Assembly (NCBI RefSeq): GCF_000003855.2 | Contig: NW_003101681.1 | Coordinates: forward strand, 4,135,359 to 4,199,358 | DNA: 64,000 nt | Direction: 5' to 3' | Source of the DNA: Blastomyces gilchristii SLH14081 | Taxonomy: Eukaryota > Ascomycota > Eurotiomycetes > Onygenales > Ajellomycetaceae | Shown here: in pieces, positions 26,001-37,860 of the stretch | Layout: each line of letters starts with the position of its first letter | How positions within the stretch are numbered: position 1 is the first letter of the stretch | Notes under the pieces: model-generated | What the model saw: only the letters and a program-made list of their open reading frames with translations | Databases searched by the model: none | Told to the model about the DNA's origin: nothing | Translations under genes and position numbers: made by a program

Positions 26001-26941
26001 TAAAAGACTCTATTCTGATTTACTCAGATGACTTAAAAAATGAGAATTTGAATAGATTAGGCGCAGGCATTGCTTATACTAAAGATAATATTAATTTTAT
26101 CTCAGATTTCTGAAATTTAGACTGTGAATCTGAAGTCTTTAATACTGAACTATTTGTAATAGTGAAAGCTTTTAAACTCATTGAAATAAAATCTTATAAA
26201 AGAGAAAATAGTTTGAAAGAGGCATGAATATTCTCTGATAGTCAAGCTGCTTTAAAAAGACTTAGAAATAGTCAGATTCATAATAATCAAATGAATCTTA
26301 AACTGATTTTAAACTCTGTTTTGAAAATTCAAAAGAGAAGAACATCAAAGCTAATAATTCATCTGCATTGAGTTTCTGCTCATATGAATATTCATGGCAA
26401 TGAATTGGCTGATTCAGCTGTAAAAAAGAGTTCAGAATTAAGCAGATTTATTCAAAAAACAGTGTCCTGATCTTTCATAAAGAGAAAGATAAAAGAATCT
26501 TGTTTAAACAAGTGAAATGAAAGCTGACAGAAACAAAAGAAGAGTATACATTATTCAAGATTTGAGATAAAATCAAAGTAAAAATCTTGTTCAATTAAAT
26601 GTAAAAAGAAAATATTCTCATCTATAATTCAGCTGAAACTAGAACATGGTTATTTCAAATTCTATATACAAAGATTTGATGACAGATTTGATTTAACAGA
26701 GTGCTCATTCTGCAATGTGAATGAAAATTCTGAGCATATTGCAATGCATTGTGCATTATACAATAGTCTCAGAGTTAGATTAAAGAAGAAGTATGATTTA
26801 AATCAATTAAATATGAGGTTCTTATTCTCAACTGAGACAGGAATTAAATACTTAATAGACTTTCTATCAGAAACTCAAGCAGCTATAAGAAAATAGCTGA
26901 ATTCAGAAGTATCTGAATATGAAGAGGTGGAAATTGATTAG
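23100..26941 (+). pseudogene. LINE ORF2 (endonuclease, reverse transcriptase, RNase H) remnant
   Basis: Endonuclease traces: LLQESNFD near 23,190 and EDFNAHH near 23,508-23,530, where GDFN is expected. RT: a 158-codon open stretch (24,300-24,776) containing LNCLEKILEKIIATRL, then motif A (FIDIKDAFDHV, about 24,870-24,905). The RT palm that should carry the GxPQGS and YxDD motifs is absent; a 163-bp duplicate of downstream sequence occupies its place (25,006-25,168). The thumb side resumes near 25,171. RNase H lies at about 26,010-26,450 (SDDLKN, FSDSQAALKRL, HWVSAHMNIHGNELAD). A C-terminal zinc motif CSFCNVNENSEHIAMHC is at 26,702-26,752. Start not determined. Confidence 0.85.
25006..25168 (+). 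repeat. Internal direct duplication replacing the LINE RT palm
   Basis: Matches 26,503-26,667 in the same orientation, about 1.5 kb away. This copy keeps tryptophan codons (KWNESWQKQ, PKWKS) that are TGA or TAA in the downstream copy, which sits at the normal position before the C-terminal zinc motif. Confidence 0.85.
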
Positions 26942-27002
26942 ATATAGTCTGTTAAAACAGCTATATACTATCTTTTAATAATTTTATTTTGTTATAGTCT
27001 CT

Positions 27003-27301
27003 CTTTACTGTACTTGTTTCTTTCTGTTCTTTTCTATCTATCTATTTAATATGTCTATCTTTAAGACTATGTTCTCTTTTCCTTTGTCATGATATTTTCA
27101 AATGATTTCAAAGTATCAGAAGGTGTTGAAATACTGTAATTTGTAAATAGTTTTTATATTCTGAGCTGGAATTTTCCAATTTTACATATCTGAAATTGAT
27201 AAATGTATAATAGTTGACTTCATAGATATAGGAAAAACCCTGAGATCTAAAGATTCTCAGGTAGATGTCATAGTCTCTAACTGCATACATCTATAATTGA
27301 A

Positions 27302-27334
<33 letters not shown>
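27003..27334 (+). repeat. LINE 3' UTR and (TAA)n tail shared with SINE-2
   Basis: Homologous to the reverse complement of 16,796-17,118. It ends TATAATTGAAGAATAATAAT followed by further TAA units; SINE-1 ends in a similar TATAATGAAAGAATAATAAT. Confidence 0.9.
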
Positions 27335-27335
<1 letters not shown>

Positions 27336-27348
27336 TCAGTATCAGTTC

Positions 27349-27926
27349 TCTGCAGAGATCTGAGTTTTCTTTCACCTTTTATACTGAGTTACACAGCTGT
27401 CTTATCAGCACTGTTTCTGAGCTTCAGAGAATCTCAATTCTCTGCAGCCAGCTTCTTCTGCAGTGATAACAGAGATTCTTTTATAGAATTCTTCTTCTTA
27501 TCAACAATATTATAATCAGGCTGTTTAGATAATATATCAGTAAGATTAAACTGATCTGAATAGTATCAGATATAGAAATTATACTCTGAAAGCAGCTCTG
27601 CTCACCTGGCTTGACATTCTATCAAGCTTTTTATTATTAAGAAGTAACACAGATTTGTATAATTAGTGAGAACTTGCACTGACTACTTACTACTCTGAAG
27701 ATAATGTTACTAGATCTTAAAGAATTCAACAATTGCTAATATCTCTTAATTATGAGTATTATATCTTCTCTACATGAGTGAACACTTCTTGAAGAAGAAG
27801 ATCACTGATCTCTATTCACAGTGTCTTATAGACTCTGTGAAAATGTCTTCTCTTACAGATATTTTATTACCTGTATTCTCAGAGATTATTATTCTCTAAT
27901 TCTTTCAATATTGAAAGATCTTCAGT
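27349..27926 (-). pseudogene. Gypsy-3 RNase H segment
   Basis: Minus strand: LTNYTNLCYF followed by ECQAR-stop-AELLSEYNFYI and LTDILSKQPDYN. This is the end of Ty3/Gypsy RNase H (usually TDHxNLxYF...RRQARWAELLSEYDF...ADxLSRRPDY). The stop at the tryptophan position is TGA. It continues the RT segment at 47,834-49,050 across hAT copy A, and continues into the integrase part at 13,120 across the LINE. Confidence 0.85.
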
Positions 27927-28690
27927 GTCAACTGTAGACTGGCCGGCGGGACCATGAATTTCACATTTGATTCCATTTGGTCTGATCTTATACATTTCTT
28001 GGCGTGAGTCCCACCAGGATCAAGTCTCAAAAAAATCTGAAAATGAACCACTTCTGAGAGAAATGATGTGAAAAATGACCAGATTTAGTTCAAGAACAGT
28101 GAAATGAGAGTAATTTCTCAGAATAAACTGTGAAAGATGATCATTCTTTCAAAATCAGAATGAGACTGAGACTGAAGATTAAAATCAGTCTCATTCAGTT
28201 TATTCAGTAATTACTTATATAATCAGAATTTGGTAATAATTATTGATAACACTCATGAAACAACTAAATACATTCTTGTGCAAGTTTATTCTTCACTTTC
28301 TCATGAAAACTACACTTCTCTGATATACTGTGATCAGAGGTATTAAACTGTCTGATAATTTCATGTTTTATAATTATGAGTTTCTTGATTGTTTCTCCTT
28401 ATAATTGTTCTCAGTGATAGTGATAAATATCTCAACTTGAGTTGAACTTTCACTTCATTCTCACCTCTGTTAATGAAATTGTCAGAATATCATGTATCAT
28501 CAGTGCAACAGTTGAATATATACTCTCAACAATTTTTCATAACTCTAGAATTAATTTGATGTGTAAATTCATTGAATTATCTTGAAGATAGCAGTCAAAT
28601 TCAGTTTTATAAGTATGTAGTTTTGCCTGATTTTCAGTTGCAATCAATGTATGTAAGTTCTGTTTCAAAGTTAGTATTATAGTTCTATGT

Positions 28691-29004
28691 TGTGGCGGGC
28701 TGCGCCCGATCAATCATATAGACTATTCCGTACACTCCATAGATTCCTACCGCCCCATTCCCGATCGCCGATCCTCGGCCGCCACGAACGTGTATGTTCC
28801 AATCGCCGATCCTCGGCTGCTACGAACGCGTGTATATTCTTCCACCCTGAAGCACCACCGTGTACATCACCACATATACATATAAATATTCACTTTGATT
28901 GCTGATTCTTGCACTTTCTCTTTCTTTTCTTCTCTAATGTTTTTCTCTTTGTTATATAAGATCTATCAATATTATACTGATCTATTCAGTGTAGATCTCT
29001 TATA
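28691..29004 (+). repeat. 5' LTR of Gypsy-1 copy d
   Basis: 314 bp. Contains two subrepeats with CGCCGATCCTCGGC at about 28,757-28,795 and 28,797-28,835, a TATAAATA box near 28,880 and a second TATATAAG at about 28,953. A CpG-rich left half contrasts with the AT-rich surroundings. Confidence 0.93.
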
Positions 29005-29305
29005 CTAGAAAAACATTTATTATCTTCTTATTAGAAATAATTATTCATGCATCATCTTCTCATTAAAAATGATTATTTATTAAGAGATATCTGAACATGT
29101 AACAACACATAAGAAAGAGAAATAATCAGTTAAAGCAGACACTGAGTCTCTAGATAGAAGCTTGCTTATCAGTCACTCTGACTCTGTAACAAGATCTTAC
29201 AAAGAGAGTAAGATCTTATAAGAGAATGTTAGTGAAAGATCTGAGAGTTCTGACACTCAGATATATAAGATATTTATGCAATTACACATTCAATGATTGA
29301 TAACC

Positions 29306-32300
29306 ATGTCTAATAATAATATGAAAGAACTCTCAAAGTACAAGTATAGAACTGATATCACAGTGACTCTGACTTCTGAGTAATATTGAAATTATAACAG
29401 TAATAAATAGCTGATATGTATATAACTTAATAACATCAATATGAAGAGATCTAACAATTATTATAATAAGAAACTCAGATAATTTCAACATCTACAGAAT
29501 CAAATACAAAAGTGCTGAAAGAATGCTTAAATACTCTCATATATTTCAATACTTCTGATCTCACTCTCTACTCATTATAAAGAATGAAAATGCTTGTGAA
29601 ACTGAGTATAGATGAAGATATCATCAGTTCACTAATTAATCAAGATTGATATATTAATGAATGATTGAAGAATTGTATAAAACAGAAGTTTTATTCATGA
29701 ATAAAAGCATGTAAATCAGTATTATGAATATCTGATAATATTATTAAATATCTTGATATTCTGTTCTGAGACACTGCTATATAATAGAAAGTATTAGATT
29801 AATTACAGAGTATTTAACAGAGAAACACTTCTCTTACAACATTTATTTCTGACTTCAATATTAAAATTCTAGAAGCAGGAGATCAATCTTGAGAGAATTG
29901 AATAAAGATTAGTATACTCAAGAAGATATTAACTTTTAAACTCTTACAGGCTCTTGTAAGTGTAGATGAAGATCAGACTTATAAAGACTTCTACACACAG
30001 CTCTGAATATTGAATGATTATCTTATCAAGCTCAAGAGTATACAGAACAGTGATAGAAGATATTATATCTCAGTAACTCATACACTTGTACTGAAGAATA
30101 ATAATAATGCAGATGCTATGAATTGAGTAGACTTGAATATCTATATATAAACAAGAGTCTCTGCTGTCTGAACAGGCTTCTGAGTTTCTGATATCACTCT
30201 TAAAGAAGTCACTGATTAATATTAATGAGAAGTATACATTAACTGTAACTGATCAGAGCACATTGCTTTCAACTGTCAATCAATCTATATATCTTCTTAA
30301 TTGAGAGAAAGATCAGTGTCTTCTTATTTAAAAGATAAATCAGTGTCTGTTCATGTCAATCACATTGCAGTGAAGAAAGATTTGAAAGATAACTATAAGA
30401 ATATCTCAGTGAAACAGGGAAAAGATTAGCTTCTATTCAAATTTATAAACAGAAGCTTGAAGAGATTGAATAACAATGATTTGAAGAGAAAATGACAATA
30501 AATGTAATTCTTGTATCTACTGTGATTGATAACATATATAATATGAAAGCCATGATAGATAGCAGTCTATGCTACTATATAATGATAAAATCTTCAGTTA
30601 TAAGATATTATAATCTTCAGTGTATCTCTTTATCAAAACTCTGACTTCTTACAGAATTTAATGATCTGAAGAATGTTTGTATCTGTTATATGATAAAACT
30701 AAATATAGATGTGAGAGAACATCAATATGAAGATATCTATATATATAAAGTTGATAATCTTGACTATAATCTTATATTAGAACTTGTCTGACTATCTGAA
30801 CAAGACATCTTGCTGAATACTTGAAACAGAAGCTTGATATTCTCTAATAATGACAGAATTCATGAAGATGATATTCACAAGACTATAAATCTTACACAGA
30901 TCTCTGTCAACACTTATGAAATACTCTGAAAAAGAAGTCATTATTAAAATCACTGACAGGGTCACTGATAAGTTTATTAATAGCAGAATTATATATCAAT
31001 CTATTCTGTCAGTCTGACTAATATTAAAAAGACTCTAGAAAAGTTATTCTATATTACAATAACAGATTCTTGTATGAAACTCTTTTAATAATATTATGAA
31101 TATCTAGATATCTTCTGATAAGATAATATTATAAACATACTTCTCTTATAAGATTCTGAAGTGAATCACAGTATTAAGTTAGAGAAAAAGAATGATAAGA
31201 ACTCTGAACTGCTATGAAACTCTCTTTATAATATATTCTGAGATGAACTTCTTCTTCTTTGAAAGATACTCAATGATCTGTTGAATAAAGAATTCATATA
31301 TATTAGCAACTCTTTCATCACAGCCTCTATTCTCTTTGCAAAGAAATCAGATAAAGAACTCTGATTCTGTGTGAATTATTAAGAATTGAACAGATTAATA
31401 AAGAAAGACTATTATTCTTTATCTCTTATCAATGAAACTCTAGCTTGTATTGAATAAGCTCAATAATTTACAAAGTTAGATATCATCACTGTGTTTTATA
31501 AGATTCACATTACTGAAGAAGATGAGTGACTTACAGCATTCTGAACATGATATACTCTTTTTGAATGAGTAGTCACACTCTTTGAACTGATCAATGCTCT
31601 CAGTACATTTCAGAAGTATATTAACTGAGCACTCTGAGACTTTCTTGATGAATTTGTATCTGCTTATCTAGATGACATTCTCATCTTCATCAATGAATTC
31701 AGAAAGAAATATCAAGAGCATGTACAAAGAGTATTACAATAACTACAAGAAGCAGAACTATCAATTGATATTGATAAGTATAATTTTAAAGTCAAGAGTA
31801 CTAAATACTTAGGTTTCATCATAGAAGCTGATAAGAGAATTTGAATGAATTCTGAGAAAGTCTCTGCTATTCTTGAATGAAAGACTCTGTACACTGTGAA
31901 AGATGTACAAAGCTTTATCAGATTTGCTAACTTCTATTGATAATTTATATGAAACTTCTCAGATATTGTAAGATCACTTACAGAACTCACTAAGAAAGAC
32001 ACAGTATTTCAATGATTAGCAGACACTGAAGCTGTATTTATACAGATGAAGAAGATGTTCATTAATACTTCTCTACTGATAATATTCAATTCTGATCATA
32101 AGACAGTTGTTAAAGCTGATTTCTCTGACTATATAATAGAGAAAGTGTTATTATAATATGATGATAAAGATGTTCTATGATTATGTACTTTCATATCTAA
32201 GAAACTAAGTCCTGCTGAATGCAATTATAAGATCTATGATAAGAAACTTCTTATAATCATACACTGTTTAGAAGAATAAGACTCTGAACTTCAAAGTATC

Positions 32301-34136
32301 TCTGAATTTAAGATAGTCACAGATCATAAGAATCTCAAATACTTCATAACTACTTATAAACTCACTGAATGACAGATATGATGATCTGAGTTCTTAAGCT
32401 GCTTTCATTTTACAATACACTACTGTCCTGGCAGCCAGAACTCAATGACAGATACTCTCTCATAATAAGAGCAAGATATGCCATTCAATGTAGCAGATAC
32501 TCACTGAATGAACTGAGAGCACTGACTCTTGAATCTGAAGATACTAGTTGATCAAGATGAAATAACTCATGACACTATACATGCTTCTTCAATTAGAACA
32601 TTTTCTCTTCAAATCAACACTGATATTAACACTGATATCTTGACTTCTTCTGAATCTACACTGAATGAATTATGGCATATAACAGCTTAAACTGATGAAC
32701 TTCTTTAAACACTCACTGAAGCAGTATATCAAGAAGTACTCTGATTCTTCTCAGAACTATATATAAGAACTGACATCTCAGAATACTTAATCAATGACAA
32801 TAATACTCTACAGTTCTGTGAGTGATGTTGAGTTCTCTACTCTAAATTCTTACACACTCAGATAATACAAGAGATGCATGATTCATATATAATCAGTTAT
32901 TCAGATTATAAATAACTGTATCAAATGATCTTCTGAGAGTTCTACTGACCTGAGATATTAAACAGTATCAGATATTTTGTTCAAAACTGTAACTATTGTT
33001 TCTTCATCATCTTGTGAAAGAACTATAAAAAAGGCCTGCTGAAATCATTTGATATCTCTGATAGAATCTGATGAGATATGATAATTGACTTTGCTGTTGA
33101 TCTCTCTGAGAGTAAGAGCTGTAGAAACATTCTAATCATTATAAATCAATTGAGTAAGAATGTTATATTGAAACTCTGTAACAAGATGAATACTGAACAA
33201 GTCACTGAAGCTTTTCTAAGAAGCTCATTCTATCAGATGTATGAATTGCTGAGACCTATAGTATCAGATTGAGATCATCAATTCATGAGTACTCTCTGAA
33301 CAAGAATCTATCAAGTTCTCAAGATTATACACTGTCTGTCAACTGTCTATCACTCTGAGACTGATGATACATCAGAATAGATAATTCAGACTGTAAAGAA
33401 CTATTTCTATAAGTTCTATAATCACTTATAAGATGATTGACATGATCTGCTTCTACATGCAGAGATCACTATCAATGAATGAGATGCTGTTTCAACAGAT
33501 GTAAGCTCATTCTTTCTTACACATGATTATCACATGAAGATGTTGAATCTTCTAGAGATCACACAGTTTATATCAGATTCCTGCAGTCTGATTCAGATCA
33601 CTGATAATATAATAATAAAACTCTGAGATATCTGTGATTGAGCAGAGGCCTTTATGACAACTGTGAAACAAGATCAAGAGAATTAAATCAATGTTCACTG
33701 AGATCTCACTGAACAATATAAGATAGAAGATCTAGTATGATTGAATCTTAAGAATATATAAATCACATGTTCATCTTATACACTAGATGACTGTCATGTT
33801 AAGTATAAAGTGATAGAAGTTCTAGATAGTTACAACTACTGTCTTGACATATCATCAGAGATTCATAATGTCTTTCACACAAGCTTGCTCTGCTGTGCTA
33901 TCACTGACCTGTTCTCTTCTCAACTAACTTCTGACTGACAACTGCCAGGGATCATAGAAGAAGATAATGAGCTTGAGTGAGAGATTGAAGATATTCTCAA
34001 TGAGAGATCATGCAGCTGCAGTCAATAATATCTTGTGAAATGAGTCAGCTATGATCAACTGACCTGAACTCTGAGTTCTGTGTTATCTGAAACAGCAGCT
34101 CTTAACTGATGAGAACTGCTTCTGGAAAGAGAGGAC
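29306..34136 (+). pseudogene. Gypsy-1 gag-pol remnant (copy d)
   Basis: Gag starts at ATG 29,306. The zinc knuckle is at 30,235-30,276, with its first cysteine mutated to tyrosine. The retropepsin region is about 30,490-30,790 (MKAMIDSSL). The RT catalytic motif YLDD is intact at 31,665-31,676, followed by KYLGFIIEADKRI. RNase H reads TDHKNLKYF near 32,317. The integrase core is open from 33,078 (DFAVDLSESKSC...SKNVIL...PIVSD). A chromodomain lies at about 33,965-34,110 (EIEDILNERS...YLVK-stop-VSYD). Most interruptions are TGA at tryptophan positions. Chromodomains direct integration to heterochromatin in related elements, which fits this nested location. Confidence 0.9.
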
Positions 34137-34139
34137 TAA

Positions 34140-34453
34140 TGTGATGAGCTATGCCTGATCAATTATATAGACTATTCTGTACACTTCATAGATTTCTACT
34201 GCCTCATTCCTGATCGCTGATTCTCAACTGCTACAAATGTGTATGTTCTGATCACTGATTCTCAGCTGCTATGAATGCGCATATATTCTTCCACTCTGAA
34301 GCATCACTGCATACATCATCACATACATGTATAAATATTCACTTCAATTGCTGATTCTCACACTTTCTCTTTCTTTCCTTCTCTAATGTTTTTCTCTTTG
34401 TTATATAAGACCTATCAATATTATACTGATTTATTCGGCGTAGGCCTCTTACA
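34140..34453 (+). repeat. 3' LTR of Gypsy-1 copy d
   Basis: 314 bp, same length as the 5' LTR but with most CpG sites mutated. The GGAAAGAGAGGACTAA stretch just before it is the probable polypurine tract. Confidence 0.93.
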
Positions 34454-34469
34454 TATGTGATATGAAGTG

Positions 34470-36437
34470 TTATCAAAGATCATTACTTACTAGGGAATTG
34501 TATTTCACTGTCTTCACATCTCAAATATCTGCTTGTTCAAATCTCTGATAGTTAGCATTATAGTAGTCTTAGACTAATTTGATATATGAGTCTCATTTCT
34601 TCTCTGTTCAATCTTGAGAAGTGTAGATATTAACTCAATAGAAGAAATCTAGTAGAGCTGCTATAGCATAGTACTCTGTAAAAGATTGTTCAGTTTTGCT
34701 GTAGTAATATATCAGTTTATTTCTTACAGTAACAATAGCCTGCACTATAGCATTATCTCAGACTGAATTTCTTTTTGAGTGATTCAACTGCTTCTTAAGA
34801 TGAGTAAATAAACTGTTATATACTTATCAGACTGACTGCAATATTGATATATAAGTGATTAAGACTGTCTTTGTTATCTTATAAAACTGAAACAGTAAAT
34901 CAATCACATATTTCAACTGAGTTCACTTCATATTAGAAAGTTTCAATATCTGAATCTTTTTCTGATCAGAGTGTTGCACTCAATGATTAATCATCTGACA
35001 TAATTGAAGAGTCTGAATAGTTATCTCATATATTGAACTTCACTGTATTCTAATATTCTGTATCATATTCAGTGATGTGACTGATTTATTTATTTATTGA
35101 ATATCATGAAATTGTTGTTATTATTTAGAGGAGATACAAATTGTATTAGCAATGTTTCAAATCTGTGATATTTAAATTATTAGTCAATCTATTTAAAATT
35201 AACAGTAGTGTTATCAAAAAGTGTTATTAAAAAGTAATATTAAAAAGTGTTGTTAAAAAACATTATCTTTTACAAAGTAAATGTAAAAGTTACTTGAGTA
35301 ATTACTTTCATCTCATTCTTATCTCAAGAATCAGTCATCTCATTATTCTTCATCTTGATATTCAGATTCTTTATCAGTGTTTATATCACAAGTTGAATCA
35401 TATAAATAATACAGAGAATATGATCTTGTTTATTATTTCAGAAATACAAAGTCAATTTTTGCTTCAAGCTCTTCATCATAGTGTAGTTATTCACAGCATT
35501 GTCAGTTGTAATTGTAAGAAGACTGAGACTAATATCTCAATAGTTATTTTTAATCACAGTTATTAATATCTCTACTATATAATTCTCAGTATGACTACTG
35601 ATTAATGATTCAAATTCAATTAATGTCTCTTGATAAGTTCAGTTCTCATCAATATAATAACATGTAACTCTTATAAATGCAAGATTGTTTATACTAGTTC
35701 ATGTATTCACTGTAAGAGACACTCTTCAATGATTCTTCAACTCTGATTCTAGATATTATATATTGACTTTGTAGTGTATCTCAAGGTTGAACTGAAGACA
35801 GAATCAATATGAAATATGAAGATTTGAATTAAGCATTTGAAGAAGTGTTCAGAATTTGAGGTTTTCAATTGATTGAAGAGAAAGATTCAGAGATATACAT
35901 ATATGAAGTAATTATTCACAGAAGTTATTAGATGAGAGTTGTGAAATCAGAGTACTAATATATGATCATTTTTACATGATTTTCTTCAAATTAGAAAGTT
36001 AGTATTATCAAAAGTCATTATCTGATAGAGTAACTTATCAGCTCAGTAGTAATCTTCTGATTATTTTTCTTTTATTATCTGCATTCTGATGACTTCAGAT
36101 GTCAGAAAATTTCTTCAGAGTCATGATCAGTTCATGATGAATGTTTCTGAATAAAGTTACAGTGATTGTAGCAAAGAGATGACTCTTCAGTAATCTGCAA
36201 TACAATCTGTTGATAATTATTTCATAGTTCATCTCAATATTTGTGTTGAGTTTTTCATAAATTTTATGACCTGGAATCAGATATGAAGAATGAAGTAATC
36301 ATTTATCATAATTGAAAGAGAGTATTCTGTGTTGAATTGTAAATAATATAGACTTTGTAATTCACAGTGATTTCTTGAAGAGTTTGTGAATCTTTAATAG
36401 AAGTAAAAGAAGTGAAAGAAGTGAATTCAGAAGATAT
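34470..36437 (-). pseudogene. hAT transposase remnant, copy A
   Basis: 1,968 bp, exactly the same length as the copy B frame (52,126-54,093). The start codon is mutated (ATG to ATA at 36,437). The region around 35,294-35,566 corresponds to the TDNA...HILCIAHVI motif read in copy B. The C-terminal end reads TVKYNSLVSNDL. Heavily interrupted. Gypsy-1 copy d lies directly downstream. Confidence 0.8.
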
Positions 36438-36739
36438 AATAATAATTTGAGAAAGATGATAATTTATTTTCAATAACTGATCACTGATGTGTGTAAGAAG
36501 AATTAATATAAGAGAAAATAATCTTGTTTCTTAGCTTAGTTATAATTTTAGTACTAACTCAGATTGAATATCATTGATGTATAAAAGTAAATAAATAATC
36601 TTGATTAATCTCTGTCATATTTCTTGAAATATATTAATATTGTGAAAGAGAGTATTACTAAATTATGTTATCAGATGATATTATTAAAAATATATTAATA
36701 ATTGTGAATATCAATGTTGAAAAAATGTTGATACTTATA

Positions 36740-36970
36740 CATTATAGATATATATATATATATATATTATTTCTGACTTGATTACAACTTGTACAATAAT
36801 TTTTAAAAACTTAAAATTAATTTCACTTATTAATAATTATGAACTTATAACTAACTAATATAAAAAGAAAAAAACCTTTTCTACTCATCATCTTTCTACT
36901 CTTTCTCATTCTTCTTATCATTCTTTATAATTCACTTCTCATTCTTCTTCTTCTTCTTCTTCTTCTTATC
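36740..36970. repeat. Short microsatellites: (TA)n and (TTC)n
   Basis: A (TA)n run lies near 36,748-36,770 and a (TTC)n run near 36,944-36,967. Both have counterparts in hAT copy B (51,775-51,792 and 51,583-51,605). The TTC run encodes the lysine-rich end of the second hAT frame on the minus strand. Confidence 0.85.
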
Positions 36971-37690
36971 TGAGATGATAATCACCTTAAAATCTCTCTC
37001 TGCTGCCTTCTCAGAGAAGAGTTTTCACTGCTCTCTCTCAGTCAAATTAATCTGTGCCTCAAAATCTTGCATTTTCTGATCTGCTGTCTCAGGTTTCATC
37101 TCAGTGATAAGTAGATTGACATGCTCAGAGAGCAGAGCTGTCTTCTCAATATTCTGAATTATGAAGCACATTCAAGATCTGAATAAGACTTTAATTTTCT
37201 TCTTCTCTGCCAGCTTCTGCTAATCAATTAGAGAATAGAAGTATTATTAAAAATTATTATCTCTCAATAAATAAAAAACTTATCAGTTTTAACTTCTTTA
37301 TCTCCTGCTTTAACACTTTCTCAATCTTCTTCTATCACTATTTATTTATAGTAACACTCTTCTTCTCTCTCTCTCTCTTTATCTTGATCTTAAATCATTC
37401 TCAGAACTTCTTCTGATCTTATTACTACTGTATAAGACTCTTCACTGTCTTCTTCTTCAATCTCTCACAGGCAGTGTTATCTGTATTATTTCTATACTTA
37501 GTTCAGTCTAAATCTATCAGAAGTATTACTTAAAATTGTTATCATTCTACTCTTTTACAAAGTCTCTTCAAGATATTATAACATGTCTTACAATCTGTCT
37601 TCTCTCACTTAAACATCTTCTTCTTCTCTCTCTTCAATCTGTAACAGTGCTCATGTGCCTTGATGGTTCACAGAACTGCAGAATATTTGA
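36880..37690 (-). pseudogene. Second hAT ORF, Cys/Lys-rich, copy A
   Basis: Counterpart of 50,870-51,657. The first cysteine of the cluster is histidine here. The second half reads CKTCYNILKRLCKRVE, so the third downstream cysteine (tyrosine in copy B) is preserved in this copy. A lysine-rich coiled-coil-like end follows. The two copies together give CX2C, about 17 residues, CX2CX7C. Unknown function. Confidence 0.45.
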
Positions 37691-37754
37691 AGAGAGATAA
37701 CATAATTAATTTCAGTGAGTGTTAAAAAAGAGTGAAGACAGAAGAGACAGTCAG

Positions 37755-37860
37755 AAATAATATGATAATGATGATAATAGTGATGATAATAATAATAATA
37801 ATGATGATAGTGATGATAATGATGATGATAATGATGATGATAATAATGAAAGAAGAAGTG
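37755..37860. repeat. (GATAAT)-type microsatellite in hAT copy A
   Basis: Irregular GAT/AAT triplets, matching the expanded array at 50,661-50,787 in copy B. The histidine/tyrosine-rich open frames here are a by-product of the repeat. Confidence 0.9.

Larger units (their letters stand above)
13121..27334 (+). mobile_element. Tad/I-like LINE with RNase H, interrupted by Gypsy-1
   Basis: A non-LTR retrotransposon inserted in Gypsy-3, bounded by a 14-bp TSD TTCAGTATCAGTTC (13,107-13,120 and 27,335-27,348) and ending in a (TAA)n tail (27,304-27,334). Gypsy-1 copy c (14,234-20,963) splits it; without that and its TSD the LINE is about 7.5 kb and appears full length. It has a 5' UTR, ORF1 with zinc knuckles, ORF2 with endonuclease, RT and RNase H, and a 3' UTR. 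The RNase H domain and C-terminal CX2C..HX4C motif fit the Tad/I group known from filamentous fungi. Both ORFs are broken. Confidence 0.9.
28691..34453 (+). mobile_element. Gypsy-1 chromovirus copy d, best preserved
   Basis: 5,763 bp, plus strand, 314-bp LTRs (28,691-29,004 and 34,140-34,453) and TSD TATGT (28,686-28,690 and 34,454-34,458), inserted just downstream of the transposase frame of hAT copy A. The 5' LTR is the least mutated Gypsy-1 LTR. The sequence AGAAAAACATT (29,007-29,017), two bases after the 5' LTR, is the exact reverse complement of AATGTTTTTCT inside the LTR (28,936-28,946). Confidence 0.95.

Noticed and set aside
28691..34453. TGA read as tryptophan (altered genetic code) because TGA falls on conserved tryptophans
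   Set aside because: The host genes at the right end use TGG for tryptophan and TGA as a normal stop (lcl2). Transposon frames also contain TAA and TAG and lose catalytic residues by the same transitions, so mutation explains it.
35294..35566. 90-codon frame inside hAT copy A and its 98-codon equivalent at 52,997-53,293
   Set aside because: Antisense to the transposase TDNA...HILCIAHVI region. The conservation reflects the transposase coding strand, not a second gene.
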